Position numbers and translations under genes: made by a program
In this document: one piece after another, positions 1-11,308 of the stretch
Position numbering within the stretch: position 1 is the stretch's first letter
How the letters are laid out: every line of letters begins with the position of its first letter
From: Parasponia andersonii
Lineage: Eukaryota; Streptophyta; Magnoliopsida; Rosales; Cannabaceae
Assembly: GCA_002914805.1 (NCBI GenBank)
Contig: JXTB01000315.1
Coordinates: 361,333-425,332, forward strand
Direction of reading: 5' to 3'
DNA: 64,000 bases
Notes under the pieces: generated by a model
Databases searched by the model: none
The model's input: only the letters and a program-made list of their open reading frames with translations
Told to the model about the DNA's origin: nothing

Positions 1-599
1 AAAAAAAAAAAAACGAAAAAGTGCATTAGTCATTTTTTTTTCCTCCATTGTTTCCCTTGTTTGTTCGGAACAATTCTTTTTATATCTTTCACTTTAAACT
101 TTTGTGAAGGCTACTGCACACAGCTGCATCAATATAAGCCTTTTATTTTATATTTTTAATTTATTTGTACTCTTTTTATATTTAGAGAGAATTGAGTTGT
201 AATTTTCTTTTTATAATAAAATTTTTTACAACCTTATCCATAAAGGTAGCTTAAATTGGGTGAACTACGTTAAATCTTTTGTGTGCCTTCTCTTTTCATT
301 TTTTCCAAAATTTTCTCAACTTATATTTTAGTTCGTGTTGTCGCTTTTGTAAAACTGATCTCCTAATAATAGTACCAGAGTCACTAGTTAAGATATTATT
401 CGCATACACATACTATTCATTTATCCAGTATTATTCATATATATAATATTGCTCACGTATACAATACTATTTATGTATATGATACTATTCACATACAGTG
501 AAATAATAGTTACAGAATAAATCATAGTAAATAAAAATAGTGGCAAATATTATGTAACCAAAATTCGTTGTAGTGTCTTTCAAATAATACGGTGCCTCA
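1..599. other. AT-rich intergenic sequence, no gene seen
   Basis: I see no coding region, RNA gene or clear element end here. The stretch has short A and T runs and, at about 400-490, a run of loosely repeated phrases of the type 'atactattcatata'. It is probably old degraded repeat DNA. Confidence 0.5.
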
Positions 600-914
600 C
601 TATCTTTTCCTTCCGGTAGAATTAACTCTTATAAAATTTACACCAGAATCATCTTCAAATGTTATAAAATAACAAGAATCACCCACAAATAAATTAGGAA
701 AAGTACTCAAAAATTCTGAATAGATACAATCCATTGTCCTCTTAATCCTATAAACAGCAGAACCAAACTTGACCATACACTGCCTCCCATAGACACAATG
801 CTCACAAATGTCAAATAATCTAATTTTTAGACAATAAATTGACATATGAAGAGTGTATAAATATTGCTTCAAATCTAGCCAACTAATAAGGAATCTAATC
901 AAACTCAAACTCAC
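600..914 (-). pseudogene. Ty1-copia integrase fragment
   Basis: The minus-strand reading frame contains a CEHCVYGRQ motif followed by a basic stretch and then DCIYSEF and FEDDSG. This is the order seen in the GAG-pre-integrase zinc finger and start of the integrase core of plant Ty1-copia polyproteins, where the family normally has CxxC, then HSDLWGP and FIDDFSR. The first catalytic aspartate region is altered (SE instead of SD) and the frame is only about 100 residues long, with no neighbouring reverse transcriptase or LTRs recognised. It is a dead retrotransposon scrap. Identification rests on motif order only. Confidence 0.6.
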
Positions 915-1645
915 AAATGTTCTTTCTCGTCAAATTTTGCAACTATATATCTTGTCGTTGTCGCTATTGCATAAGCTAAAAATTAAAAAAAAAAATTGAC
1001 AAATAACAAGCCCAAAATCAAATCAAAGGACCTAAAACTCTTATATCATTTGTGTTGCCCGCAGAAGCATAAATATCAAACTTGGTATTAAACATCAAAT
1101 TAAGTGGATTTACGACAAAATATAAATAACAAAAGAATACAAGTGACCTAAGGATTTATCATGGTTTAATTATAAAATATAGCTTAGGTCCACATTGGAG
1201 ACAACGAAAAATTCCACTATAACTAAAGGAGATTATATAAGTTTGAAAAAATTTCCCTCATATCTAAATCTCAAATACACTTAAATCTGTCTCACAAAAG
1301 TATCCAAAACTGTAAAGAAGATGCATTGCTAACCATCTTGATGCCAATATCAAAAAGAATCACAAATAAATAAGCCACAAAAAAACTTAAATATAAAAGC
1401 TTGTTTGTACCAAATTTTCACAAACTTAGAAAGAAAAATTTGTATATTAAGATATCAAGTTCGTGGCTACTCCTAACCCAAGCGGCAAGCCAACACTAAA
1501 GTAGTGTAACACTAAAATAGTGTGACTGCCTATTCCAAAAGGTGCTCGAATCCTCCAAGCGACTACACAAAGTCACACACACATGTGGCTGTACATATAG
1601 CTACCGCATCAATCCTTCGAGTGGCAGCACACTACTCACTTTTTA

Positions 1646-1650
<5 letters not shown>
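915..1650. other. AT-rich intergenic sequence with two small palindromes
   Basis: No gene is seen. At 1493-1507 and 1509-1523 there are two adjacent near-identical palindromes, ACACTA(n3)TAGTGT. From about 1460 to 1640 base composition is less AT-rich than the surroundings, so this may be a fragment of an LTR or other element. I could not match it to another part of the window. Confidence 0.4.
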
Positions 1651-1679
<29 letters not shown>

Positions 1680-1902
1680 GGACACCAATCCAGTAGGTAT
1701 TTTTTTTTTTACCTATGCATAGATATCAATTTGATCAATGAAAATTTAACATGTATATTTTTTTTTATTGTAAAAAGTAAGAGAGAAAAAGAACATTAAT
1801 GATGCACGTCTTTTCATCATCATCTAATGGTTATCCAACGGCTAAAAAAAAATACATACCTATAAGTAAAAAAAAAAAAAAATACCTATTAGATTGGCAA
1901 CC
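1680..1902 (+). mobile_element. MITE copy A, (TA)n-flanked
   Basis: First of a family seen many times in this window. It starts GACACCAATCCAGTAGGTA and ends in the inverted version, TACCTATTAGATTGGCAACC, so it has terminal inverted repeats of about 35-45 bp that include an oligo-T/oligo-A stretch between two ACCTAT-like boxes. No coding capacity. The 29-bp (TA)n run at about 1651-1679 precedes it and a short AT run follows. The internal hairpin seen in other copies is degraded here. Confidence 0.85.
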
Positions 1903-1912
1903 ATATATATAT

Positions 1913-2156
1913 GGGCACCAATCTAGTAGGTATTTTTTTTTTTTTTACCTATGTATAGGTATCAATTTGGCTAATGAAAATTTAGTATGTATATTTTTTT
2001 ATTGTAAAAAGTAAGAGAGAGAAAGAACATTAATGATGTACGTATTTTCATGTACTTCATTATAGCCATTGGATCACCATTAGATGGTGATCCAACGGCT
2101 AAAAAAAAAACCTACCTATAGGTAAAAAAAAAAAATTACCTATTGGATTGGCAACC
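1913..2156 (+). mobile_element. MITE copy B, (TA)n-flanked
   Basis: Same family and orientation as the preceding element, separated from it only by a short AT run. This is one of the best preserved copies: GGGCACCAATCTAGTAGGTA at the left end, TACCTATTGGATTGGCAACC at the right end, and an internal perfect hairpin TTGGATCACCAT...ATGGTGATCCAA at about 2069-2097. No ORF of its own. An AT repeat of about 23 bp follows. Confidence 0.88.
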
Positions 2157-2179
2157 ATATATATATATATACATATATT

Positions 2180-2412
2180 GACACCAATCCAGTAGGTATT
2201 TTTTTTTTACCTATGCATAGGTTGGCCAATGAAAATTTAGCATGCATATTTTTTAATTGTAAAAAGTAAGAGAGAGAAAGAATATTAATGATGTACGTAT
2301 TTTCATGTACTTCATTATAGTCATTAGATCATCATCTAATGGTGATCAAACGGCTAAAAAAAAAAATATCTACCCATAAGTAAAAAAAAAATACTTATTA
2401 GATTGACAACCC
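2180..2412 (+). mobile_element. MITE copy C, (TA)n-flanked
   Basis: Third head-to-tail copy, with the same ends (GACACCAATCCAGTAGGTA ... TTAGATTGACAACCC). It lacks part of the sequence between the ACCTAT box and the TTGGCCAATGAAAATTTAGCAT block. It is followed by a 28-bp (AT)n run. Confidence 0.86.
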
Positions 2413-2440
2413 ATATATATATATATATATATATATATAT

Positions 2441-2680
2441 GGGCACCAGTCTAGTAGGTATTTTTTTTTTTTATCTATCTATAGGTATCAATTTGGCCAA
2501 TAAAAATTTAGCATGTATATTTTTTTATTGTAAAAAATTAGAGTGAGAAAGAGCATTAATAATGCACGTCTTTTTATACATTTCATTGTAGCCATTGGAT
2601 CATCATTAGATGGTGATCCAACGGCTAAAAAAAAATACCTATTATAGGTAAAAAAAAAATATCTATTGGATTAACAACCT
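2441..2680 (+). mobile_element. MITE copy D, (TA)n-flanked
   Basis: Fourth head-to-tail copy, GGGCACCAGTCTAGTAGGTA ... TATCTATTGGATTAACAACC, with the internal hairpin TTAGATGGTGATCCAACGG present near 2605-2625. It ends in another TA microsatellite (2680-2707), which then runs into the 5' region of the DC1-type gene. Confidence 0.86.
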
Positions 2681-2913
2681 ATATATATATATTATATATA
2701 TATATATGCTTCATTGAACGAAAGAACCGACTAAAATAAGTTCAGAAGTATTTTGATATTAATTTTCCTTTTCTTTTTAGGTACAAACACACTGACTCCA
2801 ACATTTATAGCACACGATAAACTTATTTTTGATGCTTACAATGCAATATATAACATTTTTTATCACAAACTTTTAATTATTTTCCTACTTTCTTGTGTGG
2901 ACTTCCTAGACCA

Positions 2914-3746
2914 GATGTTTGAAACCGAACTGGAAAAAGTGGAAACAAAAGAAAGAGAACATATCAAAGCACATGATTTTGACATGGATGTAGAATGCGC
3001 ATTGATACCCCCCCATAACATTCACATAAGTTGACCAAAAGAATTTTATTCAACATTTTAGCCATCAGCATCTTATGCCACTTGTCACAGTGGACAAGAA
3101 AGATCAAATCAAATGCTTCGGTTGTCAATCAATAATATGTTCTGATGATCGAGTTTATGGTTGCACAACATGTAAGTACTTCCTACATGAATCATGTGCG
3201 AAGTTGCCAAAAGAGATCCAATACCCTTTTCATTGGGACCACGGCCTTCTGGACTTTGAGTTTCAAATCTTTTGGTTCAAATGTGGATTTTGTAAGAAAA
3301 GTTACGAAACAATCTTCACTTTTAAATGCCGTCAATGTAGGTTTCAGTTATGTATGAAATGCGCCGGTGCAAGGAAAACTAGAGGCACTAGTATGTATAA
3401 ATATCATGAGCACCTTCTTTGTTTCGTTTGGGAAAAGAATAAGTCTATTAATCAGTGTAGCAACTACGATTCCTATTGTAAGCAACCAGTTCTTTCTTAC
3501 TGCAAAGAACTTTCTTACACCTCTTCCTGCAAATTTTATTGTTTGAAAGGCTTTGTGGACCATTGCCATCAACCATTAAACATGAGTGACACATACATCC
3601 TCTCGTTCTTTTTGATTCATTCATTGAAGACGATTCTGAAGAATATCATTGCGATCCTTGTGAAATGGAAAGAGATCCACGAATACGTGTCTATTATTGT
3701 GAACAATGCAAATATATCTCACATGTACATTGCGTGGCTTCTGAGG
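2914..3746 (+). pseudogene. DC1 (Cys/His-rich C1) domain gene, N-terminal exon, frameshifted
   Basis: Codes for successive DC1-type zinc-finger units of plant Cys/His-rich C1 proteins. Visible units: a remnant with FDMDVECALIPP (2914-3033), CFGCQS...YGCTTCKYFLHESCA (about 3115-3210), FKCGFCKKSY...FKCRQCRFQLCMKCA (about 3275-3365), a weak HEHLLC unit (about 3405-3575) and YHCDPCEMERD...YYCEQCKYISHVHC (about 3645-3740). The units lie in different frames: one shift falls between about 3033 and 3075 and another near 3600-3640, and several Cys/His positions are lost. A GAG|GTATGT donor at 3747 fits an intron leading to the exon at 7362. DC1 proteins are thought to bind metal and perhaps lipids or act in signalling; specific role unknown. 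Either a pseudogene or a gene with sequence errors. Confidence 0.72.
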
Positions 3747-6700
3747 TATGTTGTTTATTGAATTTCATTTTGAATGATACATATATTTATTTGTTTTTTA
3801 GCTACTACTTATTTTATAAAAGAATGTTGAGCATAACTAATATTTAATGATGCCTATTTCTTTAAACGTTGGAAGCGAAAAATGTGAAAAAATGAAAATA
3901 TATATAGATATATTGCCTATACATCAATATATACAGATATATTGCCTATACATCGCACATGTACATTGTATGTTTTTTATGTATATGTTGATTATCAAAA
4001 TTCCTTTTTAGATAGTGTATGTGTTTTTCTTTATTTTTTCAAAAAATTACAAAACTACTGGTTACGATTTGCTCAATTAATAAACAGATTCCCGTACTCT
4101 CTACATTTTTCAGAATCATGAATAGTGAGCGTAACTTAATTAATATCTCGCAAAAATTATTTTCCTAAGAGCTAGAAGCAAAAGAATATGAAAAACAGAA
4201 GTCATGCCTGCCAATGTATTAAAATTAAAATAAGAATAATAATATGTATCTTGGCACCATTGAATTAATAAATATAATGAATTTATTTGTGGTAAGTTCT
4301 AATCTCAATTCTAATATTTTTAAATTAGATCTTAATTGTTTTATTTACTTGTTGAATTCAATTGGAAATACATAAAATGTTAGTATAGATGTGCTCAACT
4401 TTGTTTCTTTCTTTTCCTTTCCCTTATTTTTCTACGTCATATATATAAACATACATACAAGAACAATTTTCTGAATCATTTGTATTCTATTTTTATGCCT
4501 TTGTTTTTTTTTTTCAAATACGTAAATATATTTAAAAATGTTTCTAATTTAGAGCTTTTTATATTCTTTCATTTAATTTGTTGAGTCACTCATTTGACTT
4601 CTTTGAAAATCAATGTGGATATATAAGATCGGTTCTCTATATCGACCCGTACTCTATGAAATATGTATGTATGTGTATCTTCGGTAGTCATTTATCTTGA
4701 TATTCTGATTTTGGCTTGAATATGAATAGATAATAAATGTATTGAGCGGAGACTTTAGAGATACAGAGCTCAAGAATTTAGGAGAAGATATTTGGACACT
4801 TGTAAAATCCAAATTTTTGTAAGTGTAATTATGTAATTTTATTTCAAGGGTAATTTTGTAATTTTATATTTTTAGATTAATTAAATAAAAATCTGAAATA
4901 AATTTTGTATTGAATCTAGACAAGATAAAGTCTAGGTGCATTTGGGGCAAAAGTGAAAAAAAATTTCAAATCGGAGACCAAAGTGTAATTAAGGAGGAAC
5001 TAAAGTGAAAGAATCTTTTTAAAATTTGTGGCCAAAGTGAAATTTTAGAAAGTTTTTTTCGGTCGAATTAGATCGCACCACGTGTCTATTGCTACAGTTT
5101 TCAAAAATTACATAAAATCCTCCCATTTCTCCTTTCTTCTCCACGGAAGTCCCCAGAAACCACATCTCGGTTACTGTTCATTCGCCGAGCCACCAGCTGT
5201 GCCCACTCGCCGTGACAGAAGGACGCCGACGAACTAGTGCCGGGTACTGCCACTGTGAATCGCCGCCTCTCGCTAGAGAAAAGGCCGCTCGAAATTAGCG
5301 CCACCGTGACGGTTTTTAGCCCACCGTTCTGTCGTCCGACGTCTGATCACCGCACCACTACCACCGTTGGATTTGTCTCGACTCCAGCTTTCATTTCCGA
5401 CTACTTTCGGCCTCCAACTCGGCTCCGGTGAGAAGTTGACTACTGTAGCAATATTTTATAATATTTAATTTTGTGGTATTTTCATAATTATTTCATAATT
5501 GAGTTATTTATCCAAAGAAAATTTTACCACATGAAAGAGGAGTTCGAAACATGAAATTTCATGATTTTGAAGTGTTAAAACGATAACCGGAAGATCGTTA
5601 ATTATCGGGATGAAAATGTAGTATTTTTCTAATTATTTTCAAAATGTGGTATTTTTAAAATTTTTGGATTTTTGAGCCTATTTAATGTTCGGGACCCCAA
5701 AACTGAGTTTTACCTTCGAATTTGGACTCAGTGAGGTTGGAACATAAAGTTTGATATAAAATACCACTATTTTCTGAAGTGGCACGAAAATCGAGAAAAT
5801 AGCTCGTGAATTGCACCATTTTGCGTTTTCAATGAACTTTTTATCTAAACCAACGTTTTTGGGTATTCTGAATTCAGTGGTAATCTTTGTTTCTCAATCC
5901 GAGACTCCGTTTGAAAAGTCAACTTTTCAAGTGAACGTGACGAGATTCGAAAACAATTGTCCGAACAACCCGATGATCAATTGAGGATATTTCTAGTGTC
6001 GTTAGCCCAACATAACTACAATCTCGAGGTAGGGATTCAATTACCAGATTTTATACATGTTTTAATTTGAAAATTCTCATTAAAACTAATTTTGAGAAAA
6101 ATCGTGAGTAAATGATATTCTGATAAATTACTGAAAATTATTGGTTTATGCTAAGATTGGACTGTATGAATTTTATACATATTTTTATATTATGATTATC
6201 GGGTAAAACAGCGGTGTGCTGCCTATATATAGTAAATCCCAGAATAATGCCAAGTTGAATTTTAAAGCATTGTTTAATTATGTATTGCATGGTTATTATG
6301 CATATTTTGTTACATATTGTACATACTATAGGATTACACATGAGATATATCTTAGGCATTGCATTGTTGTAGTAGGCAGACTAGTACATTCACCTTCGGT
6401 GAGAGCCCGTAAACCCGCGCGGGGTTTGTTTTTCTGATTATCCCCATTTGGTAGGTATAGGCATTCAGTTGCCCCTCCGGTTCGATAAGCTTAGACACAT
6501 AGGTATCCCTCCAGTTTTCTAGACTAGATATCAGGCAGAGAGTACTTAGTACACGTCGTACGAGTTACTCTAGTTTGTGATATGAGGATGTGAGCTCATG
6601 GGATGAGTTGATTTATGATATGTACAATCTTGTGATTTTAACTTTGGTTTTAAATATGTGATTATTCTGGATACCACTTGTTTTATAAATTTGGTTTATA

Positions 6701-7361
6701 AATGGATTTTGGAAAAAGCATTAACCATGCAGATTTGATAAAATTGTATTCACTCAAAAAGGTAATTGAGTTTCTACTGAGCATTTTCATGCTTACCCCC
6801 CTACTTCCTCCCATTTCAGGTATTGACCTATTTTGTGGTAATTAATCTGGGGGCTTAGCAAGTATGTTTGGCATATACTTGCAGTTCAAATCCTCTTCAT
6901 TGGTTAGTTTGTACTCGGTATCAATTTTTCTTTTCTAAATTAAATTCATTTAGCCAATAGTAATATATTTACTGAGTAAATGTATGAGGATGATTTTTGT
7001 TATTAAATCGAATACTTAGAAAATAAAATGATTTTATGAAAATTATTTGAACTTTGGGCCTAGGGTTTTAATTTGAACTATTTTATTAAACTTCATGAAC
7101 TAAGAAAAAAAAATTATTAGTTAATTAGGATTTTCTCTCATCTTAAAATGAAAAATTTACTTGGAAATTTAAAACTAGTAAATAATATCAATTTTTTTAT
7201 TATTTGTCTAATCTCGTAATTTAAGTACTTGAAAATCTAAATTTCAAGTACTTAAATTTTTCTGAAATTTTAGAATCTACTATTCATCACTATTTTCACT
7301 TAAAATTATTAAAAGTCACAGTTTTAGATTTTCGGTCGTGATAACACTGGTGCAGCAATAG
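3747..7361 (+). other. putative 3.6-kb intron of the DC1-type gene
   Basis: Starts with GTATGT after ...GCTTCTGAG and ends at a CAATAG acceptor (7356-7361), preceded by TGCAG; both join in phase 0. The stretch 3840-4740 shows only AT-rich sequence, with a small tandem repeat at about 3900-3955 (two copies of a 'atatattgcctatacatc' phrase). The middle holds a non-coding repeat element (about 4770-6930). The splice sites are inferred, not proved. Confidence 0.5.
4770..6930 (+). mobile_element. unclassified non-coding repeat element, copy 1
   Basis: A region with sharply different composition inside the putative intron. A GC-rich block (about 5095-5435) has a short ORF on each strand that look like chance frames; then comes AT-rich sequence and a conserved block with CCCGCGCGGGG, 'cccctccggtt' and 'ctagatatcaggcagag' (about 6400-6540). 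At 6762-6830 a stretch reads ggtaattgag...ctactgagcatttt...ttacccccct and ends in a polypyrimidine run plus CAG. The same blocks in the same order occur on the minus strand at about 12.9-14.9 kb, showing that this is a repeat family. No LTR pair, TIR or transposase is visible, so the class is unknown; element limits are approximate. Confidence 0.5.
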
Positions 7362-8186
7362 TGGAAGAAGGGAGGCAAGTCTCCCTTAACCTTGAAGGAT
7401 ATAATAAGTGCATTAACTGAAGCAGAGAAACGGAAATTAAAGACATTTTACAAATGGTCTGATAATGTGTCATCTATGGTCAGTGGACGACCAGAAAATC
7501 ATGATAGTGATCACACTGCTCAATCTAAGGTTAGAGATGATGAAGATGTTAATTGGATTTTTGAACTCTCCCGCTTTACCTTTGAGGATTTCGAAAAATT
7601 AATTGATAAGTTCATGCGCTTTTATAAAAATACAACAATGGAATTGAAATCCAGTGATTTAGGGTTGAAGATTGTGACCGTAGAAGGTTATAAGATACCG
7701 CATACTTTGGCACCTGTTCTAGGAACATTACTTGATAAGTATGGAGATGTTAGTTCTAAGAGTACTGAGACTTCAACAAAAGAATGGAAGAGCGTTGCCT
7801 ATTTCATTCTGCGTCAGGTCTTGAAAGGAATGTACAGTTCCAAGGTTGCAGACATCACCATAAATCTTCTTCAGGAGTGGTTCTACCACTTGACTTTCGT
7901 GAAATATTTTGTTGGCTTTAAAACGGATTTCGCAGCTGAACATCTAGTGAAAGTAGTTGTACATGCTTTCTTGGGTCTACAAGCAAAAAGACTTGAAAAT
8001 GAAATCCCCAACATGATAAACCTACAGATCGAAAGGCTACAACAGGATATAATGAAGGCGAAGTCTAAATTGGAGAAATGTAAGGAGTTGTGTGGATCAT
8101 CTCCAAAATCTGAGTACATGAAGGATTGCTTGAACATGGCTTCTAAATTGAAGTGGGAAAATGCATGTGAAGGTTTGTTTAGATGA
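7362..8186 (+). CDS. C-terminal exon of DC1-domain-like protein
   Basis: Open frame of about 274 codons from the CAATAG acceptor to a TGA. It begins WKKGGKSPLTLKDIISALTEAE and has no zinc-finger residues. I recall tails of this kind (…LTEAEKRKLKTFYKW…, IFELSRFTFEDFEKLIDKF, …YKIPHTLAPVLGTLLDKYGD…) at the C-terminus of DC1 proteins of woody eudicots, mostly alpha-helical with a coiled-coil-like end (IERLQQDIMKAKSKLEKCKEL). Unlike the upstream exon it has no frameshift. The first in-frame ATG is internal (codon for M in SSMVSG), which supports its being a downstream exon and not an independent gene. Family assignment is from memory of similar proteins, so moderate. Confidence 0.6.
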   Translation, partial: WKKGGKSPLTLKDIISALTEAEKRKLKTFYKWSDNVSSMVSGRPENHDSDHTAQSKVRDDEDVNWIFELSRFTFEDFEKLIDKFMRFYKNTTMELKSSDLGLKIVTVEGYKIPHTLAPVLGTLLDKYGDVSSKSTETSTKEWKSVAYFILRQVLKGMYSSKVADITINLLQEWFYHLTFVKYFVGFKTDFAAEHLVKVVVHAFLGLQAKRLENEIPNMINLQIERLQQDIMKAKSKLEKCKELCGSSPKSEYMKDCLNMASKLKWENACEGLFR

Positions 8187-8235
8187 TCACCAAGCAACCT
8201 ATACCTTTTTTTTCGACCATATTTAGGTGGTAATT

Positions 8236-8250
8236 TTGTAATAGGAGTAT

Positions 8251-8307
<57 letters not shown>
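8236..8307. repeat. (TA)n microsatellite
   Basis: About 70 bp of uninterrupted TA dinucleotides immediately left of a reverse-oriented MITE; the longest such tract in the window. It probably arose by expansion of the insertion site. Confidence 0.95.
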
Positions 8308-8309
<2 letters not shown>

Positions 8310-8547
8310 TTGCCAATCCAATAGGTATTTTTTTTCTATACCTATCGATAGGTATTTTTTTTTTAGCCGTTGGATCACCATTACATGGTGATCCAATGGC
8401 TATAATAAAGTGCATGAAAAGACGTGTATCATTAATGTTATTTTTTTTTATTTTTTATAATAAAAAAATATAAATACTAAATTTTCATTGGCCAAATTGA
8501 GACCCACCCATACGTAAAAAAAAAAAATATCTACTGGATTGGTGCCC
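8308..8547 (-). mobile_element. MITE copy E, (TA)n-flanked, reverse orientation
   Basis: Starts GGTTGCCAATCCAATAGGTA and ends TCTACTGGATTGGTGCCC, the reverse of copies A-D. The internal hairpin TTGGATCACCATTACATGGTGATCCAA (about 8371-8397) is present with a 1-3 base loop. A (TA)n run of about 25 bp follows. It lies about 120 bp after the stop codon of the DC1-type gene. Confidence 0.88.
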
Positions 8548-8599
8548 ATATATATATATATATATATATAGTTAAATCTAGCCTGTCGGAAATTTTAGT

Positions 8600-10800
8600 T
8601 TTCTTAATAATTGTCTGCTTGTTGATTGATCATATCTGCATGTAATTGAAGTATCTCTCTTAAAAAATAAACGTTTAATTATTTACATATACTACGTACT
8701 TGTTTTAACTTTTGTCTATGTACATGTGAAATTAATGGCATGGCTGTTTTATTGTAATATTCATGACTGTTCATTTATCGCTAGGCACTTTATGCTCTCT
8801 TTTGGCCTCTTTGGATTGATGCTAGCTCTTTGGATTATAGCTGTAGATATTCGAATTTGTGGTTTGCTTTGTTCGGTTTTTGGTTGATCATTAGTCCGAG
8901 TTTACCGTCCAAGTTGTGCACTGCAAGTATGAGTACATGAAATCATTGGAAACGTGAGCATTTATGTCAACCGAAGAGGATCTTTGATTCCAAGGATTAC
9001 CAACTGGGTTTCAACCAAACAACCCAACACAAAGACTTACCTGCTAATGTATTTGACGACCCTGATGTAAGTAACATATATACTTGATTAAAATGCATAC
9101 TGGTACATAAAGTTTTTATACTGGTAGATATGTTTTATATAATGGCTCATACGGTTTATATAATGGTGTATATGTTTTTGTTATTGGTATATATATTTTA
9201 CTTTTTTTTTTTTTATCAAAATGTATATATTGGTTCGTATTTTTTTCTTATTGATATAATTAACTTATTACACATAATGAACCCAACACTACAATTTTAA
9301 GACTTTATGTCGATGAATAAAAACAATATTATATTAAAAAAAATCTTCATTTAAATTCATAAATACTATCTGAATGTATATATATCAGTTTAACTGCATT
9401 CAAATTTCTATATACCACGTAGAAAGAATTATGGACAGGTCAGATCTAACAATATCAAATCTCATATGTTTTACTACAATCACGAGCTAAAATAAGAATT
9501 CATCAACAAAAATTCCTAAATTTTCAACCGAATCTACCAAAGAGTTGATACTCGAAAGCAATTGAATCTAAATATTTTACCTAAAAGTACCCAAATTAAA
9601 AAAATGCAAAAGAATCATAGAAATATGCAAAAGAACCTTGCGATGATGAGCTTCTCTTCCGTCTCTCATAGCGTCATTCTTCCTCGACTCAGATTCATCA
9701 TCAACCACCACTATCATTGATAACCATCGGCACCACCTCTACCACTATTTTGGTTCAAGAGCCTCTCTCTCAAACGGCTCCACCAAGTCACTGCCGAAGC
9801 TAGCGTTCTCCATAGCAAGAACAGCTATCTCCGGTCAAGTGGGAAAATAGCAATGCAGATGGGTTCTGAGAGCTTTGAAGAGTATTATTGGTAATGAATT
9901 TCTAGCGGGCCTTCTGTATGGGCTATGATGGTGAACTAAAATGAGGCCCAAAATTTGGTTATATATCTAATCAGCCCGTTTTCTTTTTCAGGTCCAACTC
10001 TTCGAGGTCCCTATCCTTCTATCCTTTTTATGCCTTCTTAATTAAGAAGAAGACCGGCTCATGTTGTACTTAACCGTACTATATATTCATATTGATTCAT
10101 CATGTTGCATTTCATGTATATTGAATTATCCTATGTTATTTGAACCATGTCAAAATGTTGTAAAAGAAAATAAAATATAGGTTGATATGTAAACAGAGTC
10201 ATTAAAAAAAAAAAAACAAATTTGGAAAAAATTAGTAGGATGAGAAATATAGAAATAAACTAAGGAAAAAAAAAAAAAAAACCATCCAATTCATCAATAA
10301 CAAATATGTTAGAACCACAAAAATAAGTAACAACTAACTTTCCATAATTTTATTAGCATTAAGTATAATAGATATTTTTGGGTACATTAATTGCCCAATT
10401 CATTATAGTCTTTCTATCAAAATCAAAAAAAAAAAGAATTAAAATTAAAAATATTTATAATGGATAAATAAGACGATACATTTACAAGTGAATATCGGTA
10501 GTCTGACCCCAAACAAAGAAGAATCTCACACCAAATACTGTCATGAATTGTAATTTTTACTACATTGTTAGTCGAAAATTGTCATCCTCAATCACGAATT
10601 GCCACGACTACTCAATTCTTATGTCTTTTCCACAGAGTTATGAAGTGAATAAGTTCAACATTAGAATATAAGACTATCAACCAAAATTTTTATCACAATC
10701 AAATTACACCCTTAATTTCTTAAATTCGCAAAAAAAAGCATGGAAAATTATTTTATAATTTCACAAAATTCAGTATGCAAAATACCCCGAGAACACTCTC
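8600..10800. other. intergenic region, no gene identified
   Basis: No ORF above about 60 codons with a recognisable product. 8780-9070 has a more mixed composition and a possible GTAAGT donor (about 9067). 9640-9900 is a GC-richer block with short frames on both strands, followed at about 9985-10000 by ttttctttttcag, an acceptor-like string. These could be relics of exons or of an element; there is not enough to call either. Confidence 0.4.
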
Positions 10801-10980
10801 ATTTTTCATTTATAAACTTCGACTAGATTGTCCTTAATCCTAAGCAGGAAAAGAGGAAACTAGAAAAATAATTAAGAGAATCAAAATGACATTTTTCATT
10901 TATAAACTTTGACCAGACTGTCTTTAATCCTAAGCAGGAAAAGAGAAAACTAGAAAAATAATTAAGAGAATCAAAATGAC
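10801..10980. repeat. 90-bp tandem duplication
   Basis: Two adjacent copies of exactly 90 bp (10801-10890 and 10891-10980), both beginning atttttcatttataaactt and ending tcaaaatgac, differing at only a few positions. The 63-codon minus-strand frame over it is a repeat artefact. Confidence 0.93.
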
Positions 10981-11308
10981 AAGAAAAATTTAGTAAACAA
11001 CGTAAACTTTGCATAAAAAAGTTCGAATACTAAATTACGACAATTAATTTCCTTCCTAATGCAGATTTTATCACAATCAAAAACATATATCTCATCAGAT
11101 TGAGATCGTAATTATACATTTTCGATCCTTTCTATTTTTACTCTGTAATTATCTTTCAATTTAATTAGGATCGTTTTCTTTTATTCCAATAATTTCAATT
11201 AGTTTCCTATTTCTAGCCTAAGATTTATCTCTCTTTTTCTTTTCTTTTTTTTTTTTTGGATAAAAGGGTTTAAATAGTTAGAGACTTGCATACTCATTTA
11301 ACTTTGGA

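Noticed and set aside
1493..1523. Two ACACTA...TAGTGT palindromes as CACTA ends
   Set aside because: They are only 15 bp long, face each other with a 3-bp gap and have no subterminal repeats or transposase nearby.
5101..5431. Short ORFs on both strands in the GC-rich block of the DC1 intron
   Set aside because: Under 70 codons, overlapping on opposite strands, no family match; GC-rich leader of a repeat element.
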